DNA of 64,000 nucleotides from Nocardia acidivorans NBRC 108247 (GTDB lineage: Bacteria; Actinomycetota; Actinomycetes; Mycobacteriales; Mycobacteriaceae), in contig NZ_BDAW01000030.1 of assembly GCF_001625085.1 (NCBI RefSeq), forward strand, positions 1 to 64,000. Direction: 5' to 3'. This document shows positions 48,579-57,244 of this stretch, piece after piece (position 1 is the stretch's first letter; every line of letters begins with the position of its first letter). Both the position numbers and the translations under genes were made by a program. The notes beneath the pieces are model-generated. The model was given only the letters and a program-made list of their open reading frames with translations, was not told the origin of the DNA and did not search any database.

Positions 48579-49676
48579 TCACGCCACGGCCGCGGTGGAC
48601 TCGGCGCGCAACGCGGTGGCGATGCGGGCGCGGTGGAAGGCCGGGGCGCCCCAGGCCGAACGCAGGGCGGTGACCTTGGTCAGCCACAGCGACAGATCGC
48701 ATTCGGCGGTGTAGCCGATCGCGCCGTGCACCTGCAGCGCGATGCGGGCCGCCCGGTACGCCGCCTCACCGCAGGCCAGTTTGGCCGCGGAGATATCGCG
48801 GGCGCGGGTGGCGGCATCCGCGTCGTCCTGCAGGGTGAGTGCCGCGCGGTAGAGCAGCGGCTGTGCCATGTCCAGGCCGATGAGGACATTGGCCAGGTGA
48901 TGCTTGATGGCCTGGTACTGGCCGATCGGCTTGCCGAACTGCTGGCGCTGCTTCACGTAGTCGACGCTGGTGTCCAGCAGGGCGCGTCCCGCGCCGAGCA
49001 GTTGGGCGGCGGCGGCCAGGGCGGCCGTATCGAAGGCGAGATCGATTGCGGCGCCGACCCCTTCGCCCTCCGCGAGGACAGCGTTGGCGGTCAGCGGGAA
49101 GAGGCGGCGGGCAGCATCGACGGACGCGGCCTGCGCGCCCGCGGTGGCGATGGAGACCCGATCGCCCTCGGCGAGCAGGATCAGGTCGGCGAGGTCGGCG
49201 TCCAGCGCGACCGGCGCGCCGGACGCGGACAGTGCGCTGGCCCCGGCGGTCCCCGCGCCCGCCGAGCTGTGCACGCCCGCGGCGGTATTCACGCCGGTGC
49301 CGATGGCCAGGGTGCCGAGTGCGGCCCCCTCGGCGAGCTGCGGCAGCCATTCGGCGGCCGCCGTTGTATCCGGAAGCGCCTGTAGCAGTGCGGGAATCGC
49401 GGCGGCGGTCTCCACCAGCGGTCCGGGCACGACGGCCCGGCCGATCTCGGTGAAGGCCACGATCAGCTCGACCGGGCCCGCACCGAAGCCGCCGTTCTGC
49501 TCGGTAATGGTCAGGCCGAGCGCACCGGCCTCGGCCAGCTGGCCCAGCAGTGCCCTACCTGCGGTGGAATCGCCCGTGCCCCAGGCCCGTACGACACCGG
49601 GCGTCTTGGCGGCCTCGCCCATCTTGCGCAGGCTGGCGGCGAAATCGATCTGTTCTGCGGTCAGTGCGAATCGCAT
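48579..49676 (-). CDS. fadE32: Acyl-CoA dehydrogenase FadE32-like subunit
   Basis: 365 residues, GGAGG before the ATG. Motifs LTITEQNGGFGAGPVELIVA, RQQFGKPIGQYQAIKHHLANV, and QVHGAIGYTAECDLSLWLTKV. The middle (about 135-185) carries an Ala/Gly/Ser-rich insertion not usual in the family. Starts 17 bases after fadE31 ends; 88 bases separate it from fadE33. Confidence 0.8.
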   Translation of the reverse strand: MRFALTAEQIDFAASLRKMGEAAKTPGVVRAWGTGDSTAGRALLGQLAEAGALGLTITEQNGGFGAGPVELIVAFTEIGRAVVPGPLVETAAAIPALLQALPDTTAAAEWLPQLAEGAALGTLAIGTGVNTAAGVHSSAGAGTAGASALSASGAPVALDADLADLILLAEGDRVSIATAGAQAASVDAARRLFPLTANAVLAEGEGVGAAIDLAFDTAALAAAAQLLGAGRALLDTSVDYVKQRQQFGKPIGQYQAIKHHLANVLIGLDMAQPLLYRAALTLQDDADAATRARDISAAKLACGEAAYRAARIALQVHGAIGYTAECDLSLWLTKVTALRSAWGAPAFHRARIATALRAESTAAVA

Positions 49677-49693
49677 GTTCGTCCTCCGGATGA

Positions 49694-50824
49694 CTAGCGC
49701 GGCAGCCCGAGCAGGCGTTCGGCGATGATATTGCGCTGGATCTCATTGGTACCCGCGTAGATCGGACCCGCCAGCGCGAACAGGTAACCGTCGGTCCAGG
49801 CCGATTCCTGTTCGGCCGCCGCGCCGTGCAGATCCAGTGCGGTCTCGTGCATGGCGATATCCAGATCGGACCAGAACACCTTGTTCACCGAGGATTCCGC
49901 GCCCAGTTGACCGCCGTCGGCGAGCCGGGTGACGGTGGCCCAGGTGTTCAGGCGATATGCCTCGGCGCCCACCCACGCGTCGACCACGCGGTCGCGCACC
50001 GCGGTATCGGTCTCGGCCGCAGCGTTTTTCCACAGCCCGATGAGCTTGTCGGCGGTGGCATTGAACCGGCCGGGCGAGCGCAGCGACAGTCCGCGCTCAT
50101 TGCTCGAGGTCGCCATGGCGACCTTCCAGCCGTTATTGGCCTCGCCGATCACATCGGCGTCCGGGACGAACACATTGTCGAGGAAGATCTCCGCGAAGCC
50201 GGGCTCGCCGTCCAGCTGCGGAATCGGCCGCACCGTAATGCCTTCCGCGGTGAGCGGGAACATCAGGTAGGTGAGTCCCTTGTGCCGCTGAGCTTCCGGA
50301 TCGCTGCGGAACAGGCCGAAGCCCCAATCCGCGTAGGAGGCACGCGAACTCCAGGTCTTCTGACCGTTGAGCAGCCAGCCGCCCTCGGTGCGCTTGGCGG
50401 TGGAGCGGATACCGGCCAGATCGCTTCCGGCCTCCGGTTCGGACCACGCCTGCGCCCAGATATCGTCCGCGCGCGCCATTCTCGGCATGATGCGGGCCAG
50501 CTGCTCGGGCGAACCGTGCTCGAAGAGCGTCGGTGCGAGCAGGAAGATGCCGTTCTGCGAGACGCGGCCGGGCGCGCCCGCGGCGTAGTACTCCTCCTCG
50601 AAGATGACCCATTCGATCATCGAGGCATCGCGGCCGCCGTACTCGGCGGGCCAGGCGACGCAGGACAGCCGGGCCTCGGCCAGCGTGGCCTCCCACGCCC
50701 GATGCGCCTCGAAGCCCTCCTTGGTGTCCATCGACGGCAGCGGGGTCGCCGGGACGTTGGCCGCCAGGAATTCGCGGACCTCGCGGCGGAATTCCTCTGT
50801 CTTGGCGTCGAATTCGAGATCCAC
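49694..50824 (-). CDS. fadE31: Acyl-CoA dehydrogenase FadE31-like
   Basis: 376 residues, GTG start directly after the hydratase stop (TAAGTG). WSEPEAGSDLAGIRST and the C-terminal GTNEIQRNIIAERLLGLPR mark a full-length acyl-CoA dehydrogenase. It is the homologue of FadE31, which in M. tuberculosis follows fadD3. Presumed substrates are CoA thioesters of the HIP propionate side chain or rings. Confidence 0.8.
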   Translation of the reverse strand: MDLEFDAKTEEFRREVREFLAANVPATPLPSMDTKEGFEAHRAWEATLAEARLSCVAWPAEYGGRDASMIEWVIFEEEYYAAGAPGRVSQNGIFLLAPTLFEHGSPEQLARIMPRMARADDIWAQAWSEPEAGSDLAGIRSTAKRTEGGWLLNGQKTWSSRASYADWGFGLFRSDPEAQRHKGLTYLMFPLTAEGITVRPIPQLDGEPGFAEIFLDNVFVPDADVIGEANNGWKVAMATSSNERGLSLRSPGRFNATADKLIGLWKNAAAETDTAVRDRVVDAWVGAEAYRLNTWATVTRLADGGQLGAESSVNKVFWSDLDIAMHETALDLHGAAAEQESAWTDGYLFALAGPIYAGTNEIQRNIIAERLLGLPR

Positions 50825-51736
50825 TTACTTCGCCCCGTTCTGCTCTGCAGCGTCTGTGGTGGTGGCGGTCGCCTTCATGGACTTGGCGTTCATACCGCCG
50901 AGCGAGTCCGCGCCGACCTCGGCATTGTGCGCGTGCGCGAAATGGTGCAGCCCGAATACCGAATCCATCCCCGCGCGCATACCCATGAGGTCCTCGCACT
51001 GGTTGACGGCCTTCTTGGTCAGCGCCAATCCGAACTGCGGCATGGTGGCGATCTTCTCGGCCAGCGCGAAGGTCTCGGTCTCCAGATTCTCGCGCTCCAC
51101 AACGCGATTCACCATGCCCCACTCGTAAGCCTGTGCGGCGGTGAAGCGGTCGCCGGTGAAGAGGATCTCCTTGGCGCGGCGCGGGCCCAGCACCCACGGA
51201 TGGGCGAAGTACTCGACACCCGGAATGCCCATGCGGACAACGGGATCGGAGAAGAAGGCGTCTTCGGAGGCGACGATCATGTCGCACGACCAGGCCAGCA
51301 TCAAAGCGCCCGCGATGCACGCGCCCTGCACCATGGCGATGGTCGGCTTGGGGATCTCCCGCCAGCGCCGGCACATGTTCAGGTAGACCTCGGTCTCGCG
51401 GGCGAACCGCTGATCCCCGCCCGCCCGATCGGTGTGGTCCCACCACAGCGCGGCCTGGTTCTCGTACTTGATGTGATGGTCGCGCCCGGGTGTGCCGATA
51501 TCGTGCCCCGCGCTGAAATGCTTTCCGGCGCCGGCCAAGACGATCACCTTGACCTCGGCATCCTCGACCGCGCGCACGAAGGCGGCATCGAGGGCGTAGG
51601 TCATGACCGAGTTCTGCGCATTGCGATAGTCCGGCCGGTTCAGCGTGAGGACCGCGACCGGTCCCCGCTTCTCATAGAGGACGACATCGCCCTCATCGGG
51701 AATCGGTCCCGGATCCGCCCTGTCGTGCGCGCTCAC
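50825..51736 (-). CDS. Enoyl-CoA hydratase/isomerase-family protein between fadD3 and fadE31
   Basis: 303 residues, GTG start with AAAGGA six bases upstream. Crotonase oxyanion-hole motifs KHFSAGHDIGTPG and QGACIAGALMLAWSCDMIVA are present. Where classical hydratases have catalytic glutamates, the second motif reads ASEDAFFSDPVVRMGIPG. A His/Trp-rich insertion RDHHIKYENQAALWWDHTDRAG is unusual. M. tuberculosis has no crotonase between fadD3 and fadE31, as I recall, so this is a lineage-specific addition to the HIP operon, possibly a ring hydrolase analogue of EchA20. The exact reaction is unknown. Confidence 0.85.
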   Translation of the reverse strand: MSAHDRADPGPIPDEGDVVLYEKRGPVAVLTLNRPDYRNAQNSVMTYALDAAFVRAVEDAEVKVIVLAGAGKHFSAGHDIGTPGRDHHIKYENQAALWWDHTDRAGGDQRFARETEVYLNMCRRWREIPKPTIAMVQGACIAGALMLAWSCDMIVASEDAFFSDPVVRMGIPGVEYFAHPWVLGPRRAKEILFTGDRFTAAQAYEWGMVNRVVERENLETETFALAEKIATMPQFGLALTKKAVNQCEDLMGMRAGMDSVFGLHHFAHAHNAEVGADSLGGMNAKSMKATATTTDAAEQNGAK

Positions 51737-51750
51737 GCCGCATCCTTTCC

Positions 51751-51813
51751 GGAATGACCGGAGCGCTCCGTGGTTACGCTGCGCTGCCGCCTCCGCGCTT
51801 GACCGGTCATTCC
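51751..51813. repeat. Inverted repeat spanning the fadD3 stop
   Basis: GGAATGACCGG (51751-51761) and CCGGTCATTCC (51803-51813), perfect 11-bp arms 41 bases apart. One arm covers the fadD3 stop codon; the other lies 15 bases before the hydratase start. It may be an intra-operon processing or attenuation stem. Confidence 0.6.
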
Positions 51814-53354
51814 TTCTCCTCACGTAGTTGCCGCTTGAGAACCTTGCCCGCGGCGCTGTAGGGCAACTGATCGCGGAACTCGACGAACCGCGGAACCTTG
51901 AAATTGGCGAGCAGCGTCTTGGCATGCGCCAGTACGTCTTCGGCGGTGAGGGTCGCGCCGGGGCGGCGCACCACGTACACCTTGCCGACCTCGCCCAGGC
52001 GCTCGTCCGGTACGCCGATGACCGCGGTCTCGGCGACGCCGTCCAGTCGCGCCATGGCCTGTTCCACCTCGGCGGGATACACATTGAAGCCGCCCGAGAT
52101 GTACATGTCCTTGAGCCGGTCGGTGATCTTCACGTACCCGCGGTCATCGATCACCGCGACATCGCCGGTGTGCAGCCAGCCGTCCTGGTCGATGGTGTCG
52201 GTGGTGGCCTGCGCGTCATCGAGGTAGCCCACCATGATCTGCGAACCGCGCAGCAGCAGTTCGCCATTGTCGGCCAGCTTGACCTCGAAGCCGTCGATGG
52301 CCCGGCCGCAGGTATTGGCGATGGTCTCTGCCGAATCCTCGGGGCGGCACATGAGGCCGAAGCCGCCGGATTCGGTCTGCCCGTACGCGGTGAGCACCAC
52401 ATCGAAGCGCAGTTCATCGCGCATGCGCTCGATGAGCACGACCGGCACGGTGGCCGCGCCGGTGACCGCGACGCGCAGTGAGGACAGGTCGGCCGAGGCG
52501 CGCGCCGGATGCTCGAGAATGGTCTGAAAGATGGTCGGCGGACCGGTCAGCACGGTGATCCGCTCATCCTGGATCAATCGCATGGTCTCGGGCACGTCGA
52601 AAGTGGCCTGCGGCAGGATATTCGCGCCGGTGACCAGGCACGCGAGAATGCCCGCCTTGTAACCGAAGCTGTGGAAGAACGGCGGCACCACGAGGTAGCG
52701 GTCGGCACTGTTCAGGGTGGCGCAGTCGGCCCAGGCGCGGGCGCTGGTGAGCGCCTTGCCGTGTGAGATGAGCACACCCTTGCTGCGGCCGGTGGTGCCG
52801 GAGGTGAACAGGATATCCGAAAGATCCTCGGCCCGAATGGATTCCGCGCGCGCGATGACATCGTCGAGGCTGACGGCCTCGGCCAGCTTCGGCAGTTCGG
52901 ACCAGGCGATGGCGTTCTCGACATCCTCTTCCCGCTCGGCGGGAATCACGATGACGGTCTCGATCGCCAATTCCGGTGTGTCCGCGCGCAGTTCGGCGAG
53001 CCGGTCGCGGCCCAGGAAGGTGCCGACGACGAACAGCGCCTTGGCCTCCACCCGGCCCAGCACGTCGGCGGCCTCATCGGCCACGTATCGGGTGTTCAAC
53101 GGGACGATGACCGCACCCACATAGTGGGTGGCCAGTACCGCGGTCACCCAGTGGTGGGTGTTCGGAGCCCAGATGCCGATCTTGTCGCCGCGTCGCACAC
53201 CGCGGGCGATGAGCACACGGGCGGTCTCGCGGACCGAGTCGAGCAGTTGTGCCCAGCTCAATCGCACGGCACCGTCGGAGACGGCGGGTGCGGAACCGAA
53301 GACGCTCGCGGCGTGGTGCAGTGCGAGCGGAGTGGTCTGCGGTGGGGATGTCAC
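51807..53354 (-). CDS. fadD3: HIP-CoA synthetase FadD3
   Basis: 515 residues. Adenylate-forming ligase that activates 3aalpha-H-4alpha(3'-propanoate)-7a-beta-methylhexahydro-1,5-indanedione (HIP). Motifs: LFTSGTTGRSKGVL, TAYGQTESGG, GWLHTGDVAVIDDRGYVKITDR, and the catalytic Lys in YSAAGKVLKRQL. GTG start. Divergent from fadE30 across a KstR2 box, as in M. tuberculosis (Rv3561/Rv3560c). First of the fadD3-ech-fadE31-fadE32-fadE33 series. Confidence 0.88.
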   Translation of the reverse strand: MTSPPQTTPLALHHAASVFGSAPAVSDGAVRLSWAQLLDSVRETARVLIARGVRRGDKIGIWAPNTHHWVTAVLATHYVGAVIVPLNTRYVADEAADVLGRVEAKALFVVGTFLGRDRLAELRADTPELAIETVIVIPAEREEDVENAIAWSELPKLAEAVSLDDVIARAESIRAEDLSDILFTSGTTGRSKGVLISHGKALTSARAWADCATLNSADRYLVVPPFFHSFGYKAGILACLVTGANILPQATFDVPETMRLIQDERITVLTGPPTIFQTILEHPARASADLSSLRVAVTGAATVPVVLIERMRDELRFDVVLTAYGQTESGGFGLMCRPEDSAETIANTCGRAIDGFEVKLADNGELLLRGSQIMVGYLDDAQATTDTIDQDGWLHTGDVAVIDDRGYVKITDRLKDMYISGGFNVYPAEVEQAMARLDGVAETAVIGVPDERLGEVGKVYVVRRPGATLTAEDVLAHAKTLLANFKVPRFVEFRDQLPYSAAGKVLKRQLREEKE

Positions 53355-53388
53355 AGGGTCTCCGAGCGTCCGGGAATGGGTCTAACAA

Positions 53389-53402
53389 AGCAAGTGCTTG
53401 GT
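53389..53402. promoter_or_regulatory. KstR2 operator between fadD3 and fadE30
   Basis: AGCAAGTGCTTGGT matches the KstR2 consensus AnCAAGnnCTTGnT at every fixed position. It is 35 bases from the fadD3 start and 23 bases from the fadE30 start. Confidence 0.85.
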
Positions 53403-53424
53403 AGGTTACTCTACGGGGGTGAGC

Positions 53425-54645
53425 ATGATCCAGACCCCCGAACCGGCCAGCGGGACGACCAGCAGGCAAGACGAGGAATTTCGTGCTGAGGTGCGGGATT
53501 GGCTGGCCCAAGCCCTGAACGGACAGTTCCGTGAACTGCGCGGTCTGGGTGGTCCCGGACGCGAGCACGAAGCCTTCGAGGAACGCCTCGAATGGGATCG
53601 CGCGCTCGCCGCCGCGGGTCTCACCTGCCTGGGCTGGCCCAAGGAGTGGGGCGGCCGCGATGCCACCCTCGCGCAGCAGGTCATCTTCCACGAGGAGTAC
53701 GCCAAGGCCGATGCGCCCAGCCGGGTTTCGCACCTCGGCGAGGAACTGCTCGGCCCGACCGTGCTGGCCTTCGGCACCGAGGAGCAGAAGCGCCGCTTCC
53801 TGCCCGGTATCCGCAATGTCACCGAACTCTGGTGCCAGGGCTACTCCGAACCCGGCGCGGGCTCGGACCTGGCCGCGGTCAGCACCTCGGCGTATCTGGA
53901 CGGCGACGAATGGTCGATCACCGGACAGAAGGTGTGGACCTCGCTCGCGCACCTGGCCGACTGGTGCTTCGTGGTCGCGCGCACCGAGAAGGGCTCGAGC
54001 CGTCACCACGGTCTGTCCTATCTGCTGGTGCCGATGAATCAGCCCGGTGTCGAGGTGCGGCCGATCATCCAGCTCACCGGGACCGCGGAGTTCAACGAGG
54101 TCTACTTCGACAATGCCCGCACCGCCGCCGATCTGGTGGTCGGCGCGCCCGGCGACGGCTGGAAGGTCGCCATGGGCACGCTCACCTTCGAGCGCGGCAT
54201 CTCCACGGTGGGTCAGCAGATCCGCTACGCCCGCGAGCTCGCCGACCTCGAGGATGTCGCCCGCAAGAACGGGACCCTCGAAAACGCCGTTGTCGCAGAC
54301 CGTTTCGACAAGGCGTGGGTTGGACTGCGCGTACTGCGCGCACACGTGCTGCGCACCCTGGAGTCCGGTCACGACGGCGCCACCGTCGACGCCCGCACCG
54401 CGGCCGGTTCGGCGTCGGTCACCAAACTGCTGTGGGCCAATTGGCATCGCGATCTCGGCGAACTGGCCATGGACGTACTCGGTGCGCCCGGCCTCATCGC
54501 CGATGCTCCCGGCGATGACCTCAATGCCTGGCAGCGACTCTTCCTCTTCACTCGCGCGGACACCATTTACGGCGGTTCGAACGAGGTACAGCGCAATATC
54601 ATCTCCGAGCGGGTGCTCGGACTTCCTCGAGAGGCTCGTCCATGA
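53425..54645 (+). CDS. fadE30: Acyl-CoA dehydrogenase FadE30
   Basis: 406 residues from the ATG at 53425; a GTG at 53419 is equally possible. Motifs GYSEPGAGSDLAAVSTSAY, GWPKEWGGRDATLAQQ and GGSNEVQRNIISERVLGLPR. FadE30 dehydrogenates HIP-CoA at the propionyl side chain. Adjacent to and divergent from fadD3; its stop overlaps ipdF by four bases. Confidence 0.88.
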   Translation: MIQTPEPASGTTSRQDEEFRAEVRDWLAQALNGQFRELRGLGGPGREHEAFEERLEWDRALAAAGLTCLGWPKEWGGRDATLAQQVIFHEEYAKADAPSRVSHLGEELLGPTVLAFGTEEQKRRFLPGIRNVTELWCQGYSEPGAGSDLAAVSTSAYLDGDEWSITGQKVWTSLAHLADWCFVVARTEKGSSRHHGLSYLLVPMNQPGVEVRPIIQLTGTAEFNEVYFDNARTAADLVVGAPGDGWKVAMGTLTFERGISTVGQQIRYARELADLEDVARKNGTLENAVVADRFDKAWVGLRVLRAHVLRTLESGHDGATVDARTAAGSASVTKLLWANWHRDLGELAMDVLGAPGLIADAPGDDLNAWQRLFLFTRADTIYGGSNEVQRNIISERVLGLPREARP

Positions 54646-55466
54646 GTGAGCGAAGCGAACGGCCAGTGGGCGCCGTCGACTTGTCCACCGCCCCCGAAAT
54701 CACCCCCGGCCACAATCTGCTCGCGGGCAAGGTCGCCGTGGTGACCGCCGCCGCCGGTACCGGAATCGGTTCCGCCACCGCGCGCCGTCTGCTGTCCGAG
54801 GGCGCGGATGTCGTGGTCTCCGACTGGCACGAGCGTCGCCTCGGGGAAACCGCCGAGGCGCTGCACACCGAATTCCCGGACCGCCGAATCGCTTCCGTGC
54901 CTTGCGATGTCAGCTCCACCCAGCAGGTGAACCAGCTCATCACCGAATCCGTCGCCGCGCTCGGCCGCATCGACATCATGGTCAACAATGCCGGTTTGGG
55001 CGGAGAGACCCCCGTCGTGGATATGACCGACGAGCAGTGGGACAAGGTCATCGACATCACCCTGAACGGCACCTTCCGCGCTACCCGCGCGGTGCTCGAG
55101 TACTTCCGCGAGGCGGGCCACGGCGGCGTCATCGTGAACAATGCCAGCGTGCTCGGCTGGCGCGCCCAGCACGGGCAGGCGCACTACGCCGCCGCCAAGG
55201 CCGGTGTCATGGCGCTGACCCGCTGCTCGGCCGTCGAAGCCGCCGAATACGGCGTGCGCATCAACGCCGTCGCGCCGTCCATCGCCCGGCACGCCTTCCT
55301 GGACAAGGTCACCTCGGGCGATCTGCTCGATCGCCTGGCCGCGGGCGAGGCCTTCGGTCGCGCCGCCGAACCGTGGGAGGTGGCCGCCACCATCGCCATG
55401 CTGGCGAGCGATTACACCACCTACCTCACCGGCGAGGTGGTCTCCATTTCGAGTCAGCGCGCCTGA
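54642..55466 (+). CDS. ipdF: Short-chain dehydrogenase IpdF-like
   Basis: 274 residues, ATGA overlap with fadE30. Rossmann TAAAGTGIGSATARRLL, NNAG motif VNNAGLGGE, catalytic triad Ser (NNASVLGW), Tyr-x3-Lys (HYAAAKAG), as in classical SDRs. M. tuberculosis Rv3559c (IpdF) has the same location and reduces or oxidises the hydroxyl of HIEC/HIC-CoA intermediates. Substrate direction not shown by sequence. Confidence 0.85.
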   Translation: MSERSERPVGAVDLSTAPEITPGHNLLAGKVAVVTAAAGTGIGSATARRLLSEGADVVVSDWHERRLGETAEALHTEFPDRRIASVPCDVSSTQQVNQLITESVAALGRIDIMVNNAGLGGETPVVDMTDEQWDKVIDITLNGTFRATRAVLEYFREAGHGGVIVNNASVLGWRAQHGQAHYAAAKAGVMALTRCSAVEAAEYGVRINAVAPSIARHAFLDKVTSGDLLDRLAAGEAFGRAAEPWEVAATIAMLASDYTTYLTGEVVSISSQRA

Positions 55467-55481
55467 TTTGACGTAATTTCA

Positions 55482-55511
55482 CCGATTTCGGTTCAACACA
55501 ACCGAATTCGG
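55482..55511 (+). terminator. Hairpin after ipdF
   Basis: CCGATTTCGGTT / AACCGAATTCGG arms with one mismatched pair around CAACAC. It starts 15 bases after the ipdF stop. Confidence 0.6.
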
Positions 55512-55708
55512 ATATACGGGTGATGTGGAAAGCCGTGTCACCCGGTTGCGGTATTTCGCACCGCCATCCGCCGCGAGGGTTTGGCGGTGCGTTTTCTCAG
55601 CCCTGAACGCTGCCTGATTTATCGGCGGCGCGAAATGGTTGGCGCGCCGATGGTGTCGTTGTGCAATCCTGGTTTAGGCCGGTTCCGCATAGTCGAAGGG
55701 CGCGACCC

Positions 55709-56464
55709 ATGGGTCCGGATCGCCGACAACAAGCAGCCACGCAAGAACCCCGTTCCGAGTTGGAACTCGAGTTGGTCCGCGAGGTCGTGCTCGCGCGCCG
55801 AAGACTCGACAATGTCGTTTTGGCCGCGCTCACCCTGGGCGCGGAATTACTCGAACACGATTCCGAACGCGCCACCGCCGCGCGCGCGGCGCAGATACTC
55901 GAACAGCACGCGGTCGACGAGGGCGAAGTCCTGCGCGATCCGCGCGCGGCCCTGCGCCACGATCTGATTCGCGATCGCGATCGAGCCAGGCGGATCGGAC
56001 TGGTCCGCGAATCCTGGCATCCGCCGTCCGAGGCCGAACAGCGCCGGCGAAAACAGACCGAGTTACTCCGTGAAGTGCGCGCCGATCTGCTGGAAGTGGT
56101 GCGAACCTGCGGGCGCGTGCACTACGACCGCACCACCTTCGCAGACGGCATCGCCAAGGGATTGTGCGCCGCCACCGACAAATTGGTGGAGGGCGCGGAT
56201 ATGGAGACCTATCGCGCCTGGCAGCGCGGCATGGTCCTGAAGATCGTCGAGGAACCCGGTTACGACGGCGAACCGCCCCGCGTCATGGCGACCGTGGACG
56301 CCGGACCGGGCCGGGAACCCCTCACCGTCGAATGGGACAGCCCCGAACGAAGATTGGCCCTCGTGGCCCGCATGGCCAGAGCCGGAATCTCCCCGATAGT
56401 CATCTGCGACCGATTACTGGCCGACCTGTCCGTTTCCTCGCCACTCAGGTACTCGGTCCGATAG
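55709..56464 (+). CDS. Unrecognised basic/acidic-rich protein between ipdF and kstR2
   Basis: 251 residues from an ATG with GAAGGG. Soluble, rich in Arg/Glu and Ala, with a likely coiled-coil (about 10-115, ELELVREVVLARRRLDNVVLAAL) and a C-terminal domain ending in YSVR. No family is recognised. Located between a terminator and the kstR2 promoter, so it has its own promoter in the gap 55467-55708. Whether it belongs to the KstR2 regulon is unknown. Confidence 0.7.
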   Translation: MGPDRRQQAATQEPRSELELELVREVVLARRRLDNVVLAALTLGAELLEHDSERATAARAAQILEQHAVDEGEVLRDPRAALRHDLIRDRDRARRIGLVRESWHPPSEAEQRRRKQTELLREVRADLLEVVRTCGRVHYDRTTFADGIAKGLCAATDKLVEGADMETYRAWQRGMVLKIVEEPGYDGEPPRVMATVDAGPGREPLTVEWDSPERRLALVARMARAGISPIVICDRLLADLSVSSPLRYSVR

Positions 56465-56562
56465 CTTCGGAGGCTCGGGCGAAGCGCCGAAGCCCCGAGA
56501 GTTGTCGGGGGTTCGGGGGCGGAGGCCCCTGAGAGTTGCGAGAGTTGTTCTCACCCCCCTCG

Positions 56563-56580
56563 ACCAAGCAAATGCTTGGT
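56563..56580. promoter_or_regulatory. KstR2 operator before kstR2
   Basis: ACCAAGCAAATGCTTGGT, an 18-base palindrome. Bases 56567-56580 (AGCAAATGCTTGGT) match AnCAAGnnCTTGnT with one mismatch. It ends 15 bases before the kstR2 GTG, consistent with autoregulation. Confidence 0.8.
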
Positions 56581-56595
56581 TGTATATTGGGCTAC

Positions 56596-57204
56596 GTGAC
56601 CACACCCCCGGAGCCTTCCAAGTCTGCGCGTCGTAGCGAGCTGCTCGGCTTGGCCGCCAACCTCTTCGCCGAACGAGGACTGCGCGCCACCACGGTTCGC
56701 GATATCGCCGACGCCGCGGGCATTCTATCCGGGAGTCTCTACCACCACTTCGATTCCAAAGAAGCGATGGTGGACGAAATTCTGCGGGGTTTCCTCGACG
56801 ACCTCTTCAGCCGCTACCGCGAAATCGTCGGCTCCGGCCTGAGCGCCCGCGACACCCTCGAAGCCCTGGTGATCGCCTCCTACGAGTCCTTCGACCAGTG
56901 GCACGCGGCCGTCGCCATCTACCAGGCCGAGGCCAAACGCCTCAGCGGCACACCACGATTCGGCTATATCGACGAGTACAACCGCGAATTCCGCGAACTC
57001 TGGCATCGGGTGCTCACCAATGGTGTGCAAGACGGCAGTTTCCGCCCCGAAATGGATATCGAACTGGCGTACCGGTTCCTGCGCGACACCGTCTGGGTGT
57101 CGGTGCGCTGGTATCAGCCGGGCGGCCGGATCACCGTCGACAGCCTCGCCAAGCAGTACCTGACCATCGTGCTCGACGGCCTCACCAGCCCCGACGCCAG
57201 ATAG
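56596..57204 (+). CDS. kstR2: TetR-family repressor KstR2
   Basis: 202 residues from the GTG at 56596. Represses HIP catabolic genes and responds to HIP-CoA in M. tuberculosis. The sequence FAERGLRATTVRDIADAAGILSG and LYHHFDSKEAMVDEILRGFL, and the C-terminal RFLRDTVWVSVRWYQPGGRI, are close to M. tuberculosis KstR2 (Rv3557c). A palindrome precedes it. In-frame open sequence back to 56536 is in the operator and is rejected. fadA6 follows on the same strand, 40 bases away. Confidence 0.95.
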   Translation: MTTPPEPSKSARRSELLGLAANLFAERGLRATTVRDIADAAGILSGSLYHHFDSKEAMVDEILRGFLDDLFSRYREIVGSGLSARDTLEALVIASYESFDQWHAAVAIYQAEAKRLSGTPRFGYIDEYNREFRELWHRVLTNGVQDGSFRPEMDIELAYRFLRDTVWVSVRWYQPGGRITVDSLAKQYLTIVLDGLTSPDAR

Positions 57205-57244
57205 TCCATACAGCACAGCCCGCAGTCAGCAGTAGGAGCAGATC

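Noticed and set aside
49826..51757. 643-codon plus-strand open frame
   Set aside because: It is the antisense of fadE31 and the hydratase gene, whose own strands carry clear family motifs.
54644..54664. Repeated GAGCGAAGCGAA word at the ipdF start
   Set aside because: It encodes the common MSERSER-type N-terminus seen in many actinobacterial proteins and needs no special explanation.
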